From the NCBI RefSeq assembly GCF_040126305.1, contig NZ_CP149510.1, positions 2,367,001 to 2,431,000 on the forward strand: a stretch of 64,000 bases of DNA. Reading direction: 5' to 3'. The number at the start of each line of letters is the position of its first letter. Position 1 is the stretch's first letter. The notes under the pieces are model-generated. The model searched no databases, had not been told where the DNA came from, and saw only the letters and a list, made by a program, of their open reading frames with translations. Shown here piece after piece: positions 8,405 to 17,251 of this stretch. The translations under genes were made by a program, and so were the position numbers. The stretch comes from Pararhizobium sp. A13. GTDB lineage: Bacteria > Pseudomonadota > Alphaproteobacteria > Rhizobiales > Rhizobiaceae.

Positions 8405-9703
8405 TCAGGCAGCCATCGCCGTCCAGCGTTCTATATCGTCGCGCTCGCCGATCAGCGCCAATCCATGGGCGATCGACAGCAGTTCGCCGCCGCTTTCGAT
8501 GCGGTCGCTGGCGAAGCGGTTTTCGAAAAGGCGGCGAATGGCGGGCACGAAGGACGTGCCACCGGTCAAAAACACCTTGTCGATGCTGCCGGCGGGTGTG
8601 TTCGTCGTCATCAGAACCTCGTCCAGCGCCTCCTCGATCCGCGCCAGGTCGGGCGCGATCCAGCTTTCGAAATCGCTGCGGCGCACCGTCTGCCGGCTCC
8701 TTTCGCCGAGCGGCGCGAAGTAAAACTCGGTTTCCTCCTCGCGCGACAGCCACATCTTGGCGGCGGAGACCGCCTGGTACAGCGGGTAGCCCTCATCGTG
8801 CTCGACGAGATCGACGAAGGCCTCGAGCTTTTCCGGCTCGACGGCCGAGCGCACCAGCTGCTTCAGATCGGTAAAATCCTTCAGCGTCTTGAAGATCGAC
8901 AGCTGGTTCCAGCGGCCGAAATTGGCATAGTAGCTGGAGGGCACGTCGAGCAGCTTGTCGAAGCTCTTGAACTGGCTGCCCTTACCGATCAGCGGCGAAA
9001 CGACATTGTCGATGATGCGGAAGTCGAAATGATCGCCGGCGACGCCAACGCCGGAATGGCCGACCGGCACGGCCGTCAGCTCTCCCCCGTGGCTTTCGAA
9101 GCGGATGATCGAATAGTCCGTCGTGCCGCCGCCGAAGTCGGCGACCAGCACGGTCGCATCCTTCTTCAGGTTCTGGGCAAAGTAAAACGCCGCCGCCACC
9201 GGCTCGTAGACATAATGAACCTCGGGAAAGTCGAACGAGGACAGCGCCCGGTCGTACCGTTCCAGCGCCAGCGATTCGTCCGGGTTGCTGCCGGCGAAAC
9301 GCACCGGCCGGCCGACGACGATGCGGCCGTAATCCTGTTTCCAGCCATCGCCCGCATAGTCGGCGATCCGGGTGAGGAAAGACCGCATCAGGTCCTCGAA
9401 GCCATGGCGCCGGGCAAAGATCAGCGTGCCCTGGAAGAGGGGGCTCGCGGCAAAGGTCTTGATCGATTGCAGGAAACGCGCTTCGCCGGGATTGTCGATG
9501 AACTGCTGGATCGCCGCCTGTCCGGCCTCGATCTTCACTGCCGCAGCACCCAGCTGCGCGTGCTTCATGAAGGACAGGGCGGTGCGCATGGAATCATTGG
9601 TTCCGGCCGCGCTGGTAAAGCTCAGCGATTGCGTCGCGTCGCCATGCGAGGCGGCGAGCACGGAATTGGTGGTGCCGAAATCGAAGCCGAGGGCCTTTGC
9701 CAT
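8405..9703 (-). CDS. Hsp70-family ATPase, YegD-like
   Basis: A 432-residue actin-fold ATPase. The N-terminal phosphate-1 loop FDFGTTNSVLA and the second loop VADFGGGTTDYSII are diagnostic of Hsp70, with an adenosine-loop-like FLTGGTSFVPAIRRLF near the C-terminus. It stops where the nucleotide-binding domain ends and lacks the substrate-binding domain and lid of DnaK, as in E. coli YegD. The client is unknown. Start MAKALGFDFGT at 9703 has GGAGA 8 nt upstream; the longer frame to 9880 is out-of-character sequence. It lies 65 bp upstream of the glycosylase on the same strand, so the two may be co-transcribed. Confidence 0.85.
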   Translation of the reverse strand: MAKALGFDFGTTNSVLAASHGDATQSLSFTSAAGTNDSMRTALSFMKHAQLGAAAVKIEAGQAAIQQFIDNPGEARFLQSIKTFAASPLFQGTLIFARRHGFEDLMRSFLTRIADYAGDGWKQDYGRIVVGRPVRFAGSNPDESLALERYDRALSSFDFPEVHYVYEPVAAAFYFAQNLKKDATVLVADFGGGTTDYSIIRFESHGGELTAVPVGHSGVGVAGDHFDFRIIDNVVSPLIGKGSQFKSFDKLLDVPSSYYANFGRWNQLSIFKTLKDFTDLKQLVRSAVEPEKLEAFVDLVEHDEGYPLYQAVSAAKMWLSREEETEFYFAPLGERSRQTVRRSDFESWIAPDLARIEEALDEVLMTTNTPAGSIDKVFLTGGTSFVPAIRRLFENRFASDRIESGGELLSIAHGLALIGERDDIERWTAMAA

Positions 9704-9977
9704 TGAGTGTCTCCAATGCTGGTCAGTGCATGTCCTTCGGCCCCGCGCGTCGAAACGCCGCATCGTCAAGACTGACGCCGGACATCGCTTGCAGGGATCG
9801 GGATAGGGTGCATCCGCCGAGTGCGAATGCGTTACGCATTTTGAAGCGCGCCTCCTCGCACGGGGAGAGGGCAAAAGCAAGGCACGGCTGGATTTCGAGG
9901 CTTTGAAGATCAGCCTTGAAGACAGGATCCAGCTCGCGCAGGAACAGACCGTCGCCTTGGCTCAGCATCGGTAGATT

Positions 9978-10006
9978 TTGACGTTTACGTCTACGTTATA
10001 TATTAT
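9978..10006 (+). promoter_or_regulatory. Promoter of ETF-QO with ACGT-repeat operator in the spacer
   Basis: TTGACG (9978-9983) and TATTAT (10001-10006) with a 17-bp spacer form a good sigma-70 promoter. The spacer and the -35 contain three ACGT/ACG steps (TTGACGTTTACGTCTACGT). A near-identical 19-mer occurs at 27159-27177. MerR-family regulators bind in promoter spacers, and ETF/ETF-QO genes belong to LiuR (MerR-family) regulons in other proteobacteria, so a LiuR-type site is the best inference. Confidence 0.5.
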
Positions 10007-10017
10007 GCTCGCGGAGT

Positions 10018-10031
10018 GCATGACGTCATGC
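10018..10031. promoter_or_regulatory. 14-bp perfect palindrome
   Basis: GCATGACGTCATGC is a perfect palindrome 12 bp downstream of the -10 box, i.e. around or just after the transcription start of ETF-QO. Possible second operator; its protein is unknown. Confidence 0.35.
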
Positions 10032-10152
10032 GCAATTCGCAGGCCCACTGTCGCAGACCGGCTCGACAAGGTTTCCTGTATTTGTCATGACGGAGCTTAA
10101 GAATTGGGAACAAACCGGATAAAAACGCCGGGGCAGGACTGGAGACAATCAA

Positions 10153-11817
10153 ATGAGCGACGCGATGGAATTGCCCGAGCGCGAAAGCATGGAATTCGAC
10201 GTGGTGATCGTCGGCGCGGGTCCGGCCGGTCTTTCTGCCGCCATCCGTCTGAAACAGGTCAATCCGGAGCTTTCGATCGTCGTCCTCGAAAAGGGCGCCG
10301 AAGTCGGTGCGCATATCCTGTCGGGCGCCGTCGTCGATCCGATCGGCATCGACCGGCTGTTGCCCGGCTGGCGCTCGGAGGAGGGGCATCCCTTCAAGAC
10401 CGAGGTGACGGACGACCAGTTCCTGCTGCTTGGCCCGGCCGGCTCGATCCGCCTGCCGAACTTCGCCATGCCGCCCTTGATGAACAATCACGGCAACTAC
10501 ATCGTCTCGCTCGGTCTCGTCTGTCGGTGGCTGGCCGAAAAGGCCGAAGCGCTGGGCGTCGAGATCTATCCGGGCTTTGCCGCGACCGAAGTGCTCTACA
10601 ATGAGAGCGGTGCCGTCATCGGTGTCGCGACCGGCGACATGGGCATCGAGAAGAATGGCGAGCCGGGTCCGAATTTCGCGCGCGGCATGGAACTGCTCGG
10701 CAAATATACGCTGATCGGCGAGGGCGTGCGTGGATCGCTCGCCAAGCAGCTGATCGCCAAATACGATCTTTCCAGGAACCGCGAACCGCAAAAATTCGGC
10801 ATCGGCATCAAGGAACTCTGGCAGGTCAAGCCCGAGAACCACAAGCAGGGTCTGGTGCAGCACTCCTTCGGCTGGCCGCTCGGCATGAAGACCGGCGGCG
10901 GCTCGTTCCTCTATCATCTCGAAGACAATCTGGTCGCCGTCGGCTTCGTCGTCCACCTCAACTACAAGAACCCCTATCTCTATCCCTTCGAGGAATTCCA
11001 GCGCTTCAAGACGCATCCGGCCATCCGCGGCACCTTCGAGGGCGGCAAGCGCCTGTCCTATGGCGCCCGCGCCATCACCGAAGGTGGCTATCAGTCGGTG
11101 CCGAAACTCTCCTTCCCGGGCGGTGCGCTGATCGGCTGTTCCGCCGGCTTCGTCAACGTGCCGCGCATCAAGGGCAGCCACAACGCTGTGCTGTCCGGCA
11201 TCCTCGCTGCCGAAAAGCTTGCGGACGCGATCGCCAGCGGCCGGGCCAATGACGAGGTCATCGAGATCGAGAACGGCTGGCGCGACAGCGCCATCGGCCA
11301 GGATCTGAAGAGGGTCCGCAACGTCAAGCCACTGTGGTCGAAGTTCGGCACCGCGATCGGCGTCGCGCTCGGCGGCCTCGACATGTGGACGAATACGCTG
11401 TTCGGCTTCTCCTTCTTCGGCACACTGAAGCACGGAAAAACCGACGCGCAGTCGCTGGAACCGGCGTCGATGCACAAGCCGATCGCCTATCCGAAACCCG
11501 ACGGCGTCTTGACCTTCGACCGCCTCTCCTCGGTGTTCCTGTCAAACACCAACCACGAGGAAGACCAGCCGGTGCATCTGAAGGTCAAGGACATGGACCT
11601 GCAGAAGCGCTCCGAGCACGACATCTACGCCGGACCTTCCACCCGCTACTGTCCGGCCGGTGTCTACGAATGGGTGGAAAAGGACGGGCAAAACGTCTTC
11701 GTCATCAACGCCCAGAACTGCGTCCACTGCAAGACCTGCGACATCAAGGATCCCAACCAGAACATCAACTGGGTGCCGCCGCAGGGCGGCGAAGGGCCGG
11801 TCTATCCGAATATGTGA
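10153..11817 (+). CDS. etfQO: Electron transfer flavoprotein-ubiquinone oxidoreductase
   Basis: Passes electrons from reduced ETF (fatty-acid and branched-chain amino-acid oxidation) to membrane ubiquinone. The 554-residue protein starts with the FAD-binding Rossmann motif DVVIVGAGPAGLSAAI (about residues 17-32), followed by the SGAVVDPIG and GEGVRGSLAKQL regions typical of ETF-QO. It ends with the 4Fe-4S ferredoxin-like module, whose four cysteines are in RYCPAGVYEW and NCVHCKTCDIKDP, and the terminal NINWVPPQGGEGP. Length matches the family. ETF alpha/beta are not in the window. An ACGT-repeat operator overlaps its promoter. Confidence 0.97.
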   Translation: MSDAMELPERESMEFDVVIVGAGPAGLSAAIRLKQVNPELSIVVLEKGAEVGAHILSGAVVDPIGIDRLLPGWRSEEGHPFKTEVTDDQFLLLGPAGSIRLPNFAMPPLMNNHGNYIVSLGLVCRWLAEKAEALGVEIYPGFAATEVLYNESGAVIGVATGDMGIEKNGEPGPNFARGMELLGKYTLIGEGVRGSLAKQLIAKYDLSRNREPQKFGIGIKELWQVKPENHKQGLVQHSFGWPLGMKTGGGSFLYHLEDNLVAVGFVVHLNYKNPYLYPFEEFQRFKTHPAIRGTFEGGKRLSYGARAITEGGYQSVPKLSFPGGALIGCSAGFVNVPRIKGSHNAVLSGILAAEKLADAIASGRANDEVIEIENGWRDSAIGQDLKRVRNVKPLWSKFGTAIGVALGGLDMWTNTLFGFSFFGTLKHGKTDAQSLEPASMHKPIAYPKPDGVLTFDRLSSVFLSNTNHEEDQPVHLKVKDMDLQKRSEHDIYAGPSTRYCPAGVYEWVEKDGQNVFVINAQNCVHCKTCDIKDPNQNINWVPPQGGEGPVYPNM

Positions 11818-12020
11818 CCATCGGACGGTCGAAACAAGCGGGTCGGGAAGATCGGGGTCGTCGTGTAGCGAAGCCGCTCTCCGGCCTTTTTCTTGTTTGC
11901 GCTGAGACAAGGAAGACGAAGCCGCGCTGATGCCGCTTCCAATGTTCGCAGCGCTTAACCGGCTATTAACCATGTTTTCCGTAATTTCGGTTGTATCAAC
12001 CAGATATTAAGGAACGTCTC

Positions 12021-12638
12021 ATGTCGCTCACCCGCCGTGGCCTGCTTCTGAGCATATCTGGTCTTCTTTCCGGCTGTACCGTCAGCGGACCGAGCCATCG
12101 CGCCAACTATGCTGCCTTGTCGGACGAACGGTTCCCGTTGCCTGCCATGCCACTTGAAAGGATCAAGCCGGAATTGCGGCGGCAGGAGGTGGTTTACGAG
12201 ACCCAATATGACGCCGGCACCATCGTCATCGATACGCCGGCGCGCCGGCTCTATTATGTTCTCGGCGAGGGAAGGGCGATGCGCTACGGCATCGGCGTCG
12301 GGCGCGAGGGCTATGCGCTCGCAGGTTCGGCCTATATCGGACGCAAGGCGGAATGGCCGAGCTGGACGCCGACGGGCAACATGATCCGCCGCGATCCCGA
12401 GCGGAACTTGAGATATGCCGGCGGCGTGTCTGGTGGGCCGCACAATCCGCTCGGTGCCCGCGCCGTCTATCTCTACCGGAACGGCAAGGACACCATGTTC
12501 CGCATCCACGGCACCAACCAACCGCAGACCATTGGCCAGGCCATGTCGAGCGGCTGCGTCCGCATGCTCAATCATGATGTTGTCGATCTCTATGAACGCG
12601 TCGCGGTCGGCGGCCGGGTGATCGTGCTGCAGGCCTGA
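12021..12638 (+). CDS. L,D-transpeptidase (YkuD/ErfK family) lipoprotein
   Basis: A cell-wall cross-linking enzyme forming 3-3 bonds between diaminopimelate residues or attaching proteins to peptidoglycan. The 205-residue protein begins MSLTRRGLLLSISGLLSGCT, a twin-arginine-flavoured signal ending in a lipobox (LSGC), so it is exported and lipidated. The YkuD catalytic centre is present as FRIHGTN followed by MSSGCVRMLN, with the nucleophilic cysteine in SGC. A start 30 nt upstream (MYQPDIKERL) is possible, but the chosen ATG puts the signal peptide at the N-terminus and has AAGGAA about 10 nt upstream. Confidence 0.92.
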   Translation: MSLTRRGLLLSISGLLSGCTVSGPSHRANYAALSDERFPLPAMPLERIKPELRRQEVVYETQYDAGTIVIDTPARRLYYVLGEGRAMRYGIGVGREGYALAGSAYIGRKAEWPSWTPTGNMIRRDPERNLRYAGGVSGGPHNPLGARAVYLYRNGKDTMFRIHGTNQPQTIGQAMSSGCVRMLNHDVVDLYERVAVGGRVIVLQA

Positions 12639-12814
12639 TCGCCGTTAAAATTTAATCGTTTCAAAATATTAGCGGGTGTCGATCGGCGCCCGTGCACTAT
12701 TGTTTTTGTACCCCGCCGCGATAAATGTCACTGGAATGGCGCAGGTGGAACAGGCGCAGGCGCAGCCTGAGCGGTATTCCTCTCCGCAGCTGCAAAATTT
12801 GACCATGGAGGCAT

Positions 12815-12872
12815 GCGGGAACCTATCCCGCCTGTCCGGATCATGAGGCCGGTTGCGGCGGTGCTGCCGGAC
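12815..12872 (+). other. Hairpins in the leader of the betaine-type ABC operon
   Basis: Two perfect 6-bp stems, GCGGGA/TCCCGC (12815-12831) and GTCCGG/CCGGAC (12834-12872, enclosing a G/C-rich loop), fall within the 100 nt before the binding-protein start. They suggest a structured 5' leader, but no known riboswitch class is recognised. Confidence 0.3.
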
Positions 12873-12912
12873 CTCGTGGGCGTCATACACCGCCTTCTAA
12901 AGAGGGAACGAC

Positions 12913-13914
12913 ATGAAACATCTCCTTGCAACGACCAGCCTTGCCTTCGGCCTGCTGGCGCTCGGCAACGCGGCCTCGGCAGCCGAATGCGGCGACGTGA
13001 CGATCGCCAGCATGAACTGGCAGAGCGCCGAGGTTCTGGCGAGCCTCGACAAGTTCATTCTCACCGAAGGCTACGGCTGTAACGCGGAAATCATCGTCGG
13101 TGATACCGTGCCGACGATCACCTCGATGATCGAAAAGGGCGAGCCGGACGTCGCTCCGGAAGGTTGGGTCGATCTGCTCCCCGACGTCGTCAATCGCGGC
13201 ATTGAGGAAGGAAAGCTGGTCGGCGCAGCGGTGGCGTTGTCCGATGGCGGCGTGCAGGGCTGGTGGATTCCGAAATACATCGCTGACGCCCACCCCGATA
13301 TAAAGACGATCGACGACGCATTGAAGCATCCTGAACTCTTCCCGGACCCGGAAGACAAGAGCAAGGGCGCCGTGCACAACGGTCCGCAGGGTTGGGGCGG
13401 CACGGTTGTCACCTCGCAGCTCTACAAGGCTTATGGCGGCGAAGCTGCCAACTTCAGCCTGCTGGACACCGGCTCCGCCGCCGGCCTCGACGGTTCGATC
13501 GCCAAGGCCTACGAAGGCAAGGAAGGCTGGGTCGGTTATTACTGGGCGCCGACGGCACTCCTTGGCAAATATGCGATGGTCAAGCTTGAGCACGGTGTTC
13601 CGGCGGACGCGGCCGAATGGAAACGCTGCAACACGGTTGCCGAATGTGCGGATCCGAAGAAGAACGACTGGCCGAAGGACAAGGTCCAGACGCTGGTTAC
13701 CAAGAGCTTTGCCGACCGCGCCGGCGAGGATGTCATGGCCTATCTCAACAAGCGTGCCTGGACGAACGATACGGTCAACGGTCTGATGGCCTGGATGACC
13801 GACAACCAGGCAAGCGGTGACGATGGCGCCAAGCATTTCCTAAAGGAAAACGAAGCACTTTGGACGCCGTGGGTCTCTCCGGAGGCTGCCGAGAAGATCA
13901 AGGCTGCTCTCTGA
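12913..13914 (+). CDS. Glycine betaine/choline-type ABC transporter substrate-binding protein
   Basis: A periplasmic receptor of the OpuAC/ProX family. The 333-residue protein has a Sec signal peptide (MKHLLATTSLAFGLLALGNAASAAE, cleavage near residue 23). The mature start VTIASMNWQSAEVLAS is followed by GDTVPTITSMIEKGEPDVAPEGW and later VGYYWAPTALLGKY, aromatic-rich stretches typical of quaternary-amine binding. A GAGGG ribosome site precedes the ATG. It is first in an operon with the permease 106 bp downstream. The exact ligand (betaine, proline betaine, choline) cannot be read. Confidence 0.85.
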   Translation: MKHLLATTSLAFGLLALGNAASAAECGDVTIASMNWQSAEVLASLDKFILTEGYGCNAEIIVGDTVPTITSMIEKGEPDVAPEGWVDLLPDVVNRGIEEGKLVGAAVALSDGGVQGWWIPKYIADAHPDIKTIDDALKHPELFPDPEDKSKGAVHNGPQGWGGTVVTSQLYKAYGGEAANFSLLDTGSAAGLDGSIAKAYEGKEGWVGYYWAPTALLGKYAMVKLEHGVPADAAEWKRCNTVAECADPKKNDWPKDKVQTLVTKSFADRAGEDVMAYLNKRAWTNDTVNGLMAWMTDNQASGDDGAKHFLKENEALWTPWVSPEAAEKIKAAL

Positions 13915-14020
13915 TCGTGTGACGGGCCGGCGCGCCACAGTGGCCCGCCGGCCTTCTGTTTCTGCGGCGCCCGGCTCGAGGAATGGCCGGCGTCGATGCA
14001 TAACGAATAAGGGGACCGGC

Positions 14021-14908
14021 ATGGATTGGCTCACCAAATTTCCGCACATGAACGACGATTCGCTGCGCAATCTGAAAAAGGTGATCGATGAAGGCTTTCG
14101 CGCCTTCACCCGTGCCTATGGCGATGTGATCGAGGGGTTCTTCGAGCCGCTGCAGTTCTTTCTTATCCACTCCGAACGCTTCATGACGCGCACGCCCTGG
14201 CCGATCATCCTGGTCTTGGTCGCCCTGGTCGCGTGGTTTGCGAGCCGGAACCGGAAGATCGTCGCCGCCTGCGTCGCGACGCTGCTGGCCATCGGCTATT
14301 TCGACATGTGGGACGATACGATGAAGACCATATCGATGATTTTCGTCTGTACGGTGCTCTCGATCGCGATCGGCATCCCGATCGGCATTGCCATGTCGCG
14401 GTCCGATCGGCTGCAAAACACGGTCAATCCGGTGCTCGACGTGATGCAGACCATGCCGAGCTTCGTTTATCTGATCCCCGTCGTCATGCTTCTCGGCATC
14501 GGCAAGGTGCCTGGCCTCATCGCCGTCGTCATCTATGCGATCCCACCGATGATAAGGCTCACCAATCTGGGTATTCGTCTTGTCGACAAGGATGTGCTCG
14601 AGGCCGCCGACGCCTTCGGCTCCTCCAATTGGCAGAAGCTGAAGAACGTGCAGATGCCGCTCGCGCTGCCCACCATCATGGCTGGCATCAACCAGACGAT
14701 CATGATGGCGCTTGCCATGGTGGTCATCGCCTCCATGATCGGGGTGCAGGGCCTCGGCCAGCCTGTTCTCAAGGCCATTGCCAACCAGTATTTCACGCTC
14801 GGCATTTTCAACGGTCTGGCGATCGTCGGTATCGCGATCATCTTCGACCGGGTGAGCCAGGCGTACGGACAAAGGCTGCAGCGCCACCGTGAAATCATTC
14901 ACGGTTGA
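14021..14908 (+). CDS. Betaine/proline-type ABC transporter permease
   Basis: A 295-residue inner-membrane permease of the ProW/OpuAB type. It has about six to seven helices, and the binding-protein-dependent transport signature is visible as EAADAFGSSNWQKLKNVQMP followed by the conserved tail region SMIGVQGLGQPVLKAI. Start ATG 14021 (MDWLTKFPHMN) has AGGGGAC upstream; the longer frame from 13919 is rejected. No ATP-binding subunit is encoded next to it, since a bidirectional hairpin and a convergent gene follow immediately. Confidence 0.9.
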   Translation: MDWLTKFPHMNDDSLRNLKKVIDEGFRAFTRAYGDVIEGFFEPLQFFLIHSERFMTRTPWPIILVLVALVAWFASRNRKIVAACVATLLAIGYFDMWDDTMKTISMIFVCTVLSIAIGIPIGIAMSRSDRLQNTVNPVLDVMQTMPSFVYLIPVVMLLGIGKVPGLIAVVIYAIPPMIRLTNLGIRLVDKDVLEAADAFGSSNWQKLKNVQMPLALPTIMAGINQTIMMALAMVVIASMIGVQGLGQPVLKAIANQYFTLGIFNGLAIVGIAIIFDRVSQAYGQRLQRHREIIHG

Positions 14909-14921
14909 CCGTGGAAAACAC

Positions 14922-14956
14922 GGAAACGCCGCCAGCGGAGGGCTGGCGGCGTTTCC
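14922..14956. terminator. Bidirectional terminator hairpin
   Basis: A 15-bp perfect stem (GGAAACGCCGCCAGC and its complement) with a 5-nt loop lies between the convergent permease and EamA genes. No long T-run, but very stable and correctly placed. Confidence 0.75.
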
Positions 14957-15013
14957 GGCCTTCAGGACTGATGGGGGCGCCCGGAACGCGGCGCCGCAGC
15001 CAGGCGGGGCTGC

Positions 15014-15919
15014 TCAGCGTTTTCCTGAAAAGAGCCCTGTCGACAGAGCAACGCCCATGCCAGTGATGACGGCCGCACTGACCTCGAACAGGCCGATCTC
15101 CTCTCCCAGCAACAATCCGCCGCCAAGCGTGGCAAGGACCGGCGTGATCGCGGTGAAGGCGGCGGCCTGCGTACCGCCCAGTGCCCGTACGGCCATTCCA
15201 TAGGCGACCATGGCCGTCAGTCCGGACAAAACGCCCTGGCTCATCACCTGCACGGCGATTTCATTGGCCGGGGTGACACCGAGCGACGTTCCATAGATGA
15301 GTGCCAGACCAAGATGGATCAGGAACGACCAGATGGCGATGACGGCGCCTGCTTCCACGGCGGTGAGCCCCGAGCGCTTGAACGCGTGGGTGTAGCTTGC
15401 CCAAAGAAGGGCGGCGCCCGGTAGCAGGATAAAACTCGTCCGGGGAATGCCGGCGCTCGAAAGACCGCTGAACAGAAGAATGCCGACGCCCGCGACGATG
15501 GCGGCAAGGCCGAGCCAGCGGCCGGCATCGGGCCGTTCGCGGAAGACGAAAACGCCAATCAGCGCGGCGGCGAGCGGCATCGATCCTCCAAGCAGGATGC
15601 CGGCGGAGGCGGCCGGCGTGGCGTGGATCGCAAAGGTGGTCAACTGGAAGAACAGGGCGCCGGAGCCAGCGACCATCAGGGCGAGAAGGTAGTGTGGAAC
15701 GCCCTTCGGCAGAAGCCCGAGGCGCCACCAGACCGGCGCGAGAACGACCGCGGGGACGCCATAGCGAATAAGGCCGATATCGATCGTTCCCAGTGGCGTC
15801 GTGGCGCTGTGACGGGTGGCCAGTATCCAGCTTGCCCAAATGAGGACAGTGATGCTTCCGCCGATGTAACCGGCCGTAGTCGAAGGCGTATTCGTGCGGG
15901 CAAAGGCGAGCGTGTTCAT
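15014..15919 (-). CDS. EamA/DMT-family transporter (Lrp-linked)
   Basis: A 301-residue ten-helix transporter with two EamA repeats; the first helix is GSITVLIWASWILATRHS and the last includes FEVSAAVITGMGVALS. Start MNTLAFARTN at 15919 has AAGGG upstream. It is divergent from an Lrp/AsnC regulator, an arrangement that usually means the regulator controls the transporter and that the substrate is an amino acid or related metabolite; this is inference from context. It is not closely similar to the other EamA protein at 4453. Confidence 0.87.
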   Translation of the reverse strand: MNTLAFARTNTPSTTAGYIGGSITVLIWASWILATRHSATTPLGTIDIGLIRYGVPAVVLAPVWWRLGLLPKGVPHYLLALMVAGSGALFFQLTTFAIHATPAASAGILLGGSMPLAAALIGVFVFRERPDAGRWLGLAAIVAGVGILLFSGLSSAGIPRTSFILLPGAALLWASYTHAFKRSGLTAVEAGAVIAIWSFLIHLGLALIYGTSLGVTPANEIAVQVMSQGVLSGLTAMVAYGMAVRALGGTQAAAFTAITPVLATLGGGLLLGEEIGLFEVSAAVITGMGVALSTGLFSGKR

Positions 15920-16024
15920 CGGACAACCCTTTCTTTCGAGCGTGAAAATGTGTTCGTCTGAAAGGAAAATTAGTGCCAAAAAGGGAGGCATGTCCTTGCT
16001 ATTTATGCTTATGATTTATACTGC

Positions 16025-16040
16025 TGGCAACTATCTGCCA
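16025..16040. promoter_or_regulatory. Inverted repeat in the EamA/Lrp divergent promoter
   Basis: TGGCA-N6-TGCCA in an AT-rich stretch just upstream of a TACAAT -10-like box (16050-16055) for the regulator. A plausible Lrp-type operator for autoregulation and transporter control. Confidence 0.4.
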
Positions 16041-16065
16041 ATTATTTGGTACAATGTTATTGAAT

Positions 16066-16539
16066 ATGCCAAGTCTGGACAAATTCGATATTGCCATCCT
16101 GCGCATCCTGCAGGAGGACGCGCGTGCGACGAATGTGGAAATCGCCGAGCGGGTGAACCTGTCTCCGTCGCCGTGTTTGAGGCGTATCCGAAATCTGGAA
16201 AAATCCGGCGTGCTGCGCGGCTACCGGGCCGATATCGACCGCAAGGAGGTGGGGCTGGGGCTGACCGTCTTCGTCGAAATCAAAGTCGGGCGTCACAGCC
16301 AGGAAAACGCGCGCTTGCAGCAGGAGGCGCTGCTCGCCATCCCGGAAGTCGTTTCCTGTTTCCTGATATCCGGCAGCGCCGATTTCCTGGTCGAAGTGGT
16401 TGTCGCCGATCTCGCAGCCTATGAAGCATTGCTGACTGAAACCCTGCTTGCGCTTCCGGGCGTCGCCGACATCCGCTCCAATTTCGCCATCCGCACGATC
16501 AAGACCGGCGGCGCCCTGAAGCTGCCGGAGCCGCGCTAA
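16066..16539 (+). CDS. Lrp/AsnC-family transcriptional regulator
   Basis: A 157-residue feast/famine regulator. The N-terminal winged helix reads SLDKFDIAILRILQEDAR, then NVEIAERVNLSPSPCLRRI as the recognition helix. A RAM/ligand domain follows, with SGSADFLVEVVVADL and a final LPGVADIRSNFAIRTIK, the characteristic AsnC C-terminus. An alternative start four codons upstream (16054) is equally weak in ribosome site; the -10-like box ends at 16055, so a nearly leaderless transcript is possible. Likely controls the divergent transporter and itself. Confidence 0.93.
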   Translation: MPSLDKFDIAILRILQEDARATNVEIAERVNLSPSPCLRRIRNLEKSGVLRGYRADIDRKEVGLGLTVFVEIKVGRHSQENARLQQEALLAIPEVVSCFLISGSADFLVEVVVADLAAYEALLTETLLALPGVADIRSNFAIRTIKTGGALKLPEPR

Positions 16540-16542
16540 GAA

Positions 16543-16577
16543 AAATCACCTGCCGGAGAATGTCCGGCAGGTGATTT
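16543..16577. terminator. Bidirectional terminator, Lrp / DoxX
   Basis: Perfect 15-bp stem (AAATCACCTGCCGGA and complement) with loop GAATG. The A-run on the 5' side and the TTT on the 3' side make it work in both directions between the convergent genes. Confidence 0.85.
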
Positions 16578-16600
16578 CAATCGGGCTGTGGCCCGCTGCG

Positions 16601-17047
16601 TTAAGCGTTGAGTTCCGCGAAGTTCGGCCGGGATACGGCCGCATTCTCGCGCTTTGGAGCCGATTTCCAGGCAACCACCATCAAGCCGCCGATCACCGTG
16701 ATGTGCTCCATGACCACGTAGAATTCAAGCGTCTTGATCGGCTCCTGCATGGTCCAGAAGGTATGAGCGATCGGAATGGTGAGCAGGGTGAAGACGGCGA
16801 GCGCGCCGGCGCCAAACCAGGTCCCGCGGTTGGCGATGATCAGCGCGGAACCGCCGAGCTGGGTGACGATCACCGCAATGTTGAAGAGCAGGGCAGGTTC
16901 CAGCCCGAAGTGCGACATCTCGGCGACACCGGCGTTGAAGTCGATGAGTTTGGCAAGGCCGCTTGCCCAGAACATATAGGTCAGGATAGCGCGCGCCAGG
17001 TAGCCGAACGGGCGGGAACCGACAATGGAATCAATAAAGGAAGGCAT
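16601..17047 (-). CDS. DoxX-family membrane protein
   Basis: A 148-residue protein with four hydrophobic helices. The opening RAILTYMFWASGLAKLIDF is the usual DoxX start (helix followed by G-x-x-K-L). Start MPSFIDSIVGS at 17047 has GGAGA 8 nt upstream. Members of this family are small quinone-associated or stress-related membrane proteins; the exact role is unknown. The next gene on the same strand is a quinone-reductase-like enzyme, a suggestive redox neighbour, but 204 bp separate them. Confidence 0.85.
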   Translation of the reverse strand: MPSFIDSIVGSRPFGYLARAILTYMFWASGLAKLIDFNAGVAEMSHFGLEPALLFNIAVIVTQLGGSALIIANRGTWFGAGALAVFTLLTIPIAHTFWTMQEPIKTLEFYVVMEHITVIGGLMVVAWKSAPKRENAAVSRPNFAELNA

Positions 17048-17251
17048 TTTTTTTCTCCGGTGATAGGCGATGAAACTGCCCCGGAACCGGTCTCCTGTCG
17101 CGGGCTTTGGACTGGTTCCGGGGCAGCGCGGCGTCACCGGTTGGGGAGGCTGTTCGGTGGGCCGCGCTGTCTCCTGTTTACTCAGCGCGAAGAAGAGGGG
17201 AGGTTCCCGCGGGAACTGCCGGGAAGCCTCATTCAGCGGACACCGCGCGCC

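Larger units (their letters stand above)
9704..10152. other. Divergent intergenic region, yegD-like / ETF-QO
   Basis: About 450 bp. Apart from the promoter/operator at 9978-10006 and the 14-bp palindrome at 10018-10031, nothing convincing is seen. An 81-codon minus-strand frame (9723-9968) lacks a ribosome site and family features. Confidence 0.4.

Noticed and set aside
9723..9968. 81-codon minus-strand ORF between the YegD-like and ETF-QO genes
   Set aside because: No ribosome site, no recognisable composition, overlaps regulatory sequence.
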